Source: Salinihabitans flavidus (GTDB lineage Bacteria; Pseudomonadota; Alphaproteobacteria; Rhodobacterales; Rhodobacteraceae). Taken from it: a stretch of 38,327 nt of DNA. The stretch lies in assembly GCF_900110425.1 (NCBI RefSeq), contig NZ_FODS01000029.1, positions 1-38,327 on the forward strand. Reading direction: 5' to 3'. This document shows, piece by piece, positions 35,568 through 38,327 of this stretch. Made by a program: the position numbers and the translations under genes. Below the pieces are notes generated by a model. That model saw only the letters and a list, made by a program, of their open reading frames with translations. It had not been told where the DNA came from and searched no databases. The number at the start of each line of letters is the position of its first letter. The first letter of the stretch is position 1.

Positions 35568-35941
35568 TCACATCCGGGCGGTCCGAGCGGATTCCTATCG
35601 CAGATCGGCACCGCGCGCTGCGGTCCCTGCCTGATACGTGCCAGATCGTCCGGCTGACCGCACTTCAGGATACCAAGAACCACCGCCGCATCGCCGCGCA
35701 ACTCTCTCACCGGGCAGCCGGTGACCTGCTCGATCGCGGTTTCGGCCCGGCGCGCAACGGCCCCCAATCTTGGGGCATACTGCGGGTTCACGCGAATCGC
35801 CTCGGCCAGCCGGCCGCGGCGGCGCACGTCGAAAGTGCTGCCTTGCACGGTGATGCGTGTCACCTCCGCCCCGCGAAAATGCGGGCTTGGCGTGTTGCAA
35901 GCGGCCAGAAAGACAAGGGCCGCGCCGAGAAACTTCTTCAT
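35564..35941 (-). CDS. small predicted lipoprotein
   Basis: This 125-residue protein has a lipoprotein signal (MKKFLGAALVFLAAC, lipobox Cys 15). A basic mature part follows with two further cysteines near VTGCPVRELRG and LKCGQPDD. It is probably anchored in the inner or outer membrane. I do not recognise the family. A full CtrA-type site lies 23 bp upstream of its ATG. Confidence 0.8.
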   Translation of the reverse strand: MKKFLGAALVFLAACNTPSPHFRGAEVTRITVQGSTFDVRRRGRLAEAIRVNPQYAPRLGAVARRAETAIEQVTGCPVRELRGDAAVVLGILKCGQPDDLARIRQGPQRAVPICDRNPLGPPGCD

Positions 35942-35964
35942 GATCCCAGAGTCGATGGCATTCG

Positions 35965-35979
35965 TTAACGAACCCTTAA
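35965..35979 (-). promoter_or_regulatory. CtrA-type site TTAA-N7-TTAA upstream of the lipoprotein gene
   Basis: TTAACGAACCCTTAA has two half-sites with 7-bp spacing, 23 bp from the lipoprotein ATG at 35941 and 96 bp from the TsoY-like ATG at 36076 on the other strand. It could serve either direction, but the closer gene is the lipoprotein. Confidence 0.55.
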
Positions 35980-36016
35980 CCAGGCTCGTGAGGGTGGATC
36001 ACAATGCCGCATTTAT

Positions 36017-36056
36017 ATTCCAAAAATGGAATGTAAATATATTCGGCAAATGGAAT
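36017..36056 (+). promoter_or_regulatory. tandem ATTC-N8-GAAT operators (SqrR/BigR-like) before the TsoY-like gene
   Basis: ATTCCAAAAATGGAAT (36017-36032) and ATTCGGCAAATGGAAT (36041-36056) both fit ATTC-N8-GAAT, the site known for the persulfide-sensing ArsR-family repressors SqrR and BigR. They are repeated at 24 bp in an AT-rich stretch that ends 19 bp before the ATG. No such repressor gene is in the window. Confidence 0.65.
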
Positions 36057-36075
36057 GTTATTGGAGGACCTCGCC

Positions 36076-37284
36076 ATGACGACCCGATCCACACGCCCGG
36101 CGGATACCTATTCGCCGCTCTACTTCCTCGCCTCGCTCGGGGCAGGGGGGCTTTCCGTGACCTTTTTCATGTATCTGATGTTCTGGGTGCCGCATCCGGG
36201 CAAGCCAGTGCCGACATTCGAGGACATTTCCGCCGCCTTCGCAACCGGCGGCCCGGCCCTTCAGGCCGCGATAGTGATCGCGGTTCTGGGCATCGCGGCG
36301 ATGGTGTTTCTCAACATCAAGTCGCTGCTCTGGAATCTTTCGGCACTTTCGGCGTTTCGCAAGACGAAAGCCTATGAAACGCTGCGCAACTCCAATGCGG
36401 AATCAACGCTTGCCGCGATGCCGCTGGCCCTGGCCATGACAGTGAATGCGCTGTTCATCGTGGGGTTGGTGTTCGTGCCGGGTCTGTGGTCCGTGGTCGA
36501 ATATCTGTTCCCTCTAGCGCTGGTGGCCTTTGCGGCCATAGGGTGGATCGCCTTCCGCATCATCGGCGATTTTCTCGGTCGGGTGCTGTCGAAAGGCGGG
36601 CTTTTCGATGTGACAGCGCATAACAGCTTTGCCCAGATGCTGCCCGCCTTCGCGCTGTCGATGGTGGCGGTGGGGCTGTCCGCCCCGGCTTCCATGAGCG
36701 TGAACCCGGCCACCGTGGGCATCTCTCTGATCCTGTCCACCTTTGTCGGAACGGCGGCCATCGTCTATGCCCTTTTGGCGATCACGACCGCGTTCAGCTC
36801 GATGCTTCAGCATGGCACAGCGCGCGAGGCCGGTCCGACCCTGATGGTCGTGGTCCCGCTGATGACGGTGCTCGGTATCATGTTCCTGAGGCAGAACCAC
36901 GGGTTGCACGGCTTCGGCGTGGAGGTCGGCGCAGGAGATACAATGATGCTGACCGCACGTCTGCTGGCCGTGCAGGTGTTGTTCCTGATGCTCGGGATGC
37001 TGGTGCTGATCCGGCAGGAGTACTTCAAGGATTTCGTGTTCGGCGAAAAGACCTCTCCGGGATCCTATGCGCTGGTCTGCCCCGGTGTGGCGCTTTCGGT
37101 GATGATCCAGTTCTTCGTGAACAAGGGGCTCGTGGGCGCCGGGCTGGTCGAGAAATTCGGCACCGCCTATTGGATCGTCACCGCGGTGGCCCTACTCGCG
37201 CAGGTGGCGATGATCGCGCTCGTTCTGCGGCTCAACCGTCAGCATTTCTCGCGCGAGAAAGCGGCAACCGTGCCTGCGGAATAA
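36076..37284 (+). CDS. multi-pass membrane protein, TsoY-like
   Basis: This 402-residue protein has about ten hydrophobic helices and begins TYSPLYFLASLGAGGLSVTFFMYLMFWVPHPGKPVPTF. From memory it matches the NCBI family called TsoY (seleno)protein; the lone cysteine in YALVCPGVALS could be the position that is selenocysteine in some members, but I cannot check this. Ten helices would also fit a SLAC1/TehA-type anion channel. The start at 36076 is set by GGAGG 8 bases upstream. The SqrR-like operators in front suggest induction by sulfide or persulfide. A strong terminator follows. Confidence 0.6.
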   Translation: MTTRSTRPADTYSPLYFLASLGAGGLSVTFFMYLMFWVPHPGKPVPTFEDISAAFATGGPALQAAIVIAVLGIAAMVFLNIKSLLWNLSALSAFRKTKAYETLRNSNAESTLAAMPLALAMTVNALFIVGLVFVPGLWSVVEYLFPLALVAFAAIGWIAFRIIGDFLGRVLSKGGLFDVTAHNSFAQMLPAFALSMVAVGLSAPASMSVNPATVGISLILSTFVGTAAIVYALLAITTAFSSMLQHGTAREAGPTLMVVVPLMTVLGIMFLRQNHGLHGFGVEVGAGDTMMLTARLLAVQVLFLMLGMLVLIRQEYFKDFVFGEKTSPGSYALVCPGVALSVMIQFFVNKGLVGAGLVEKFGTAYWIVTAVALLAQVAMIALVLRLNRQHFSREKAATVPAE

Positions 37285-37309
37285 CCCGCCACCAGATGAT
37301 CGCACTGCT

Positions 37310-37335
37310 GGGGCGCCCTGCCGGGGCGCCCCTTT
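37310..37335 (+). terminator. terminator after the TsoY-like gene
   Basis: Arms GGGGCGCCC (37310-37318) and GGGCGCCCC (37324-37332) with a 5-base loop are followed by TTTC, 26 bp beyond the stop. It separates this gene from the downstream regulator. Confidence 0.7.
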
Positions 37336-37422
37336 CGCTGGGGGCGCCCGGACTTGCACAGGTCCGACTGGCGTGGTCATATGCTTCGATCAGTTTTTCG
37401 GATCACCTCCGCAGGATGCCCA

Positions 37423-38193
37423 ATGCCCTTCCAGAAAGTCACGCCGGAGAAGCTCTCGACATCGGTTGTCCGTCAGATCGAGCTGCTGATTCTGCGCGGG
37501 ATTCTGCGCCCCGGTGAGCGGCTCCCGTCAGAGCGTGAACTATCGGATCGCCTCGGTGTGTCGCGCCCCTCGCTGCGCGAGGCGATTGCCGAATTGCAGG
37601 AACGCGGGTTGATCGCGTCGAAAGCCGGGGCCGGCATTTTCGTGGCAGATGTGCTGGGCAATGCATTCTCCGACGCCCTGATCCGTCTTTTTTCCACGCA
37701 TGACGAGGCGGTGATCGACTATGTCTCGTTTCGCCGCGACATGGAGGGGCTTGCCGCAGAGCGTGCGGCGCGTCTGGCGTCCGATACAGACCTGAAGGTG
37801 ATCCAGACGGTATTCGACAAGATGCAGGTCGCCCATCCCAAGCGCAACCCGGCCGATGAGGCACGGCTGGACGCCGATTTTCACCTCGCCATCATCGAAG
37901 CGAGCCATAATGTGGTCATGCTGCACATGATGCGCTCAATGTATCAGCTTCTGCGAGAGGGGGTGTTTTACAATCGCACCATCATGTTCAAGCAGCGCGC
38001 GACCCGGTCAGAGCTGCTTGAGCAGCACCGCGCCATCAACGAGGCGCTTCAGGCCCGCGATGCCAAGGGCGCCCGCACCGCCGTTGAAGCGCATCTCGAT
38101 TATGTCGAGGCGCGGCTTTCGGATGAACGGCGAACGATTCTTCATGAGGAAGTGGCACGTCAGCGCTTCGAGCACGAGCGGAACCGCCACTAG
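37423..38193 (+). CDS. FadR/PdhR-subfamily GntR transcriptional regulator
   Basis: This 256-residue regulator has an N-terminal winged HTH (about 31-64, GERLPSERELSDRLGVSRPSLREAIAELQERGLI). A C-terminal FCD effector domain follows with the metal/ligand residues DADFHLAIIEASHN and EQHRAINEALQARD. FCD members bind small carboxylates such as lactate, pyruvate or glycolate. The start at 37423 is preceded by AGGA with 7-base spacing; upstream ATGs at 37354 and 37381 give longer, non-conserved N-termini. The regulated genes are probably beyond the right edge. Confidence 0.88.
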   Translation: MPFQKVTPEKLSTSVVRQIELLILRGILRPGERLPSERELSDRLGVSRPSLREAIAELQERGLIASKAGAGIFVADVLGNAFSDALIRLFSTHDEAVIDYVSFRRDMEGLAAERAARLASDTDLKVIQTVFDKMQVAHPKRNPADEARLDADFHLAIIEASHNVVMLHMMRSMYQLLREGVFYNRTIMFKQRATRSELLEQHRAINEALQARDAKGARTAVEAHLDYVEARLSDERRTILHEEVARQRFEHERNRH

Positions 38194-38215
38194 TCAGACA
38201 ATCACGAGGTGGGCC

Positions 38216-38239
38216 AGAGGCGAAATGCGCCTCGCCTCT
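38216..38239 (+). terminator. possible hairpin terminator after the GntR gene
   Basis: Perfect 8-bp arms AGAGGCGA (38216-38223) and TCGCCTCT (38232-38239) lie 23 bp beyond the stop. No T-tract follows, so a Rho-independent role is uncertain. The remaining bases to 38327 hold nothing I can assign. Confidence 0.4.
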
Positions 38240-38327
38240 CAGAGTCTGATTCAAAACTATCTGAGCATTATTAATCCCTTGCGAGATGGCGTGTGACGCG
38301 TCGAATGTGGGCGATTGTGATCCACGC

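Overview
The window looks like a chromosomal segment from a GC-rich alphaproteobacterium of the Rhodobacterales (Roseobacter group). The evidence is a TCA-cycle gene cluster interleaved with ethylmalonyl-CoA pathway genes (mcl2-type CitE paralog, mesaconyl-CoA hydratase, ethylmalonyl-CoA mutase, crotonyl-CoA carboxylase/reductase), an HvrA-like H-NS protein, a LuxR/LuxI pair, CtrA-type TTAA-N7-TTAA sites and an IS481-family transposase of a type familiar from this group. From memory, Rhodobacter sphaeroides has a broadly similar order (suc - mdh - mcl2 - mch - sdh).

Layout. 1-500: the end of an IS481-type element that interrupts a small unknown gene. 568-645: strong GC-rich hairpins downstream of sucB. 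687-9709 (minus strand): sucB, sucA, a sulfotransferase-like gene, sucD, a palindromic repeat, sucC, then mdh behind its own terminator. 9875-10614: a TSUP permease gene broken by several lesions in G-runs. 10802-13478 (plus): mcl2-type malyl-CoA enzyme, NnrU-like membrane protein, DUF1737 protein, mesaconyl-CoA hydratase. 13479-13958: a long regulatory gap. 13959-18284: sdhC, sdhD, sdhA, a second sulfotransferase-like gene, sdhB. 18488-18863: two small proteins. 18847-21650 (minus): SHMT-like PLP enzyme, deoD, acylphosphatase, H-NS. 21806-26705: ecm (minus), then a PlsB-type acyltransferase and ccr (plus). 26921-28525: 72-aa conserved-looking protein, luxR, luxI. 28574-34497: RecD-like helicase, SDR, YcjX, GNAT, YcjF, VIT1 transporter. 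34685-35941: DUF1636 protein, GNAT, lipoprotein. 36076-38193: TsoY-like membrane protein behind SqrR-like operators, and a FadR/PdhR-type regulator.

How the genes work together. 2-oxoglutarate dehydrogenase E1/E2, succinyl-CoA synthetase, succinate dehydrogenase and malate dehydrogenase cover most of the lower TCA cycle. Ccr, Ecm, Mch and the malyl-CoA enzyme belong to acetyl-CoA assimilation, whose products (malate and succinyl-CoA after further steps) feed this cycle. Shared DNA motifs support co-regulation. Identical pairs of TGTGATCACA with a 21-bp repeat distance lie upstream of both sucC and sdhC. A GCATYGCGGCRAA motif lies upstream of mcl2, sdhC and ccr.

The most interesting unexplained items are: the paired TGTGATCACA operators; a 35-bp element of three 11-bp-phased CGTCGGT units, present twice as perfect inverted copies about 21 kb apart; two unrelated-looking sulfotransferase-like genes, one inside each of the suc and sdh runs; CtrA boxes at the quorum-sensing locus and at a lipoprotein gene; and a tandem ATTC-N8-GAAT operator in front of the TsoY-like gene. 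No tRNA, rRNA or CRISPR array was seen.
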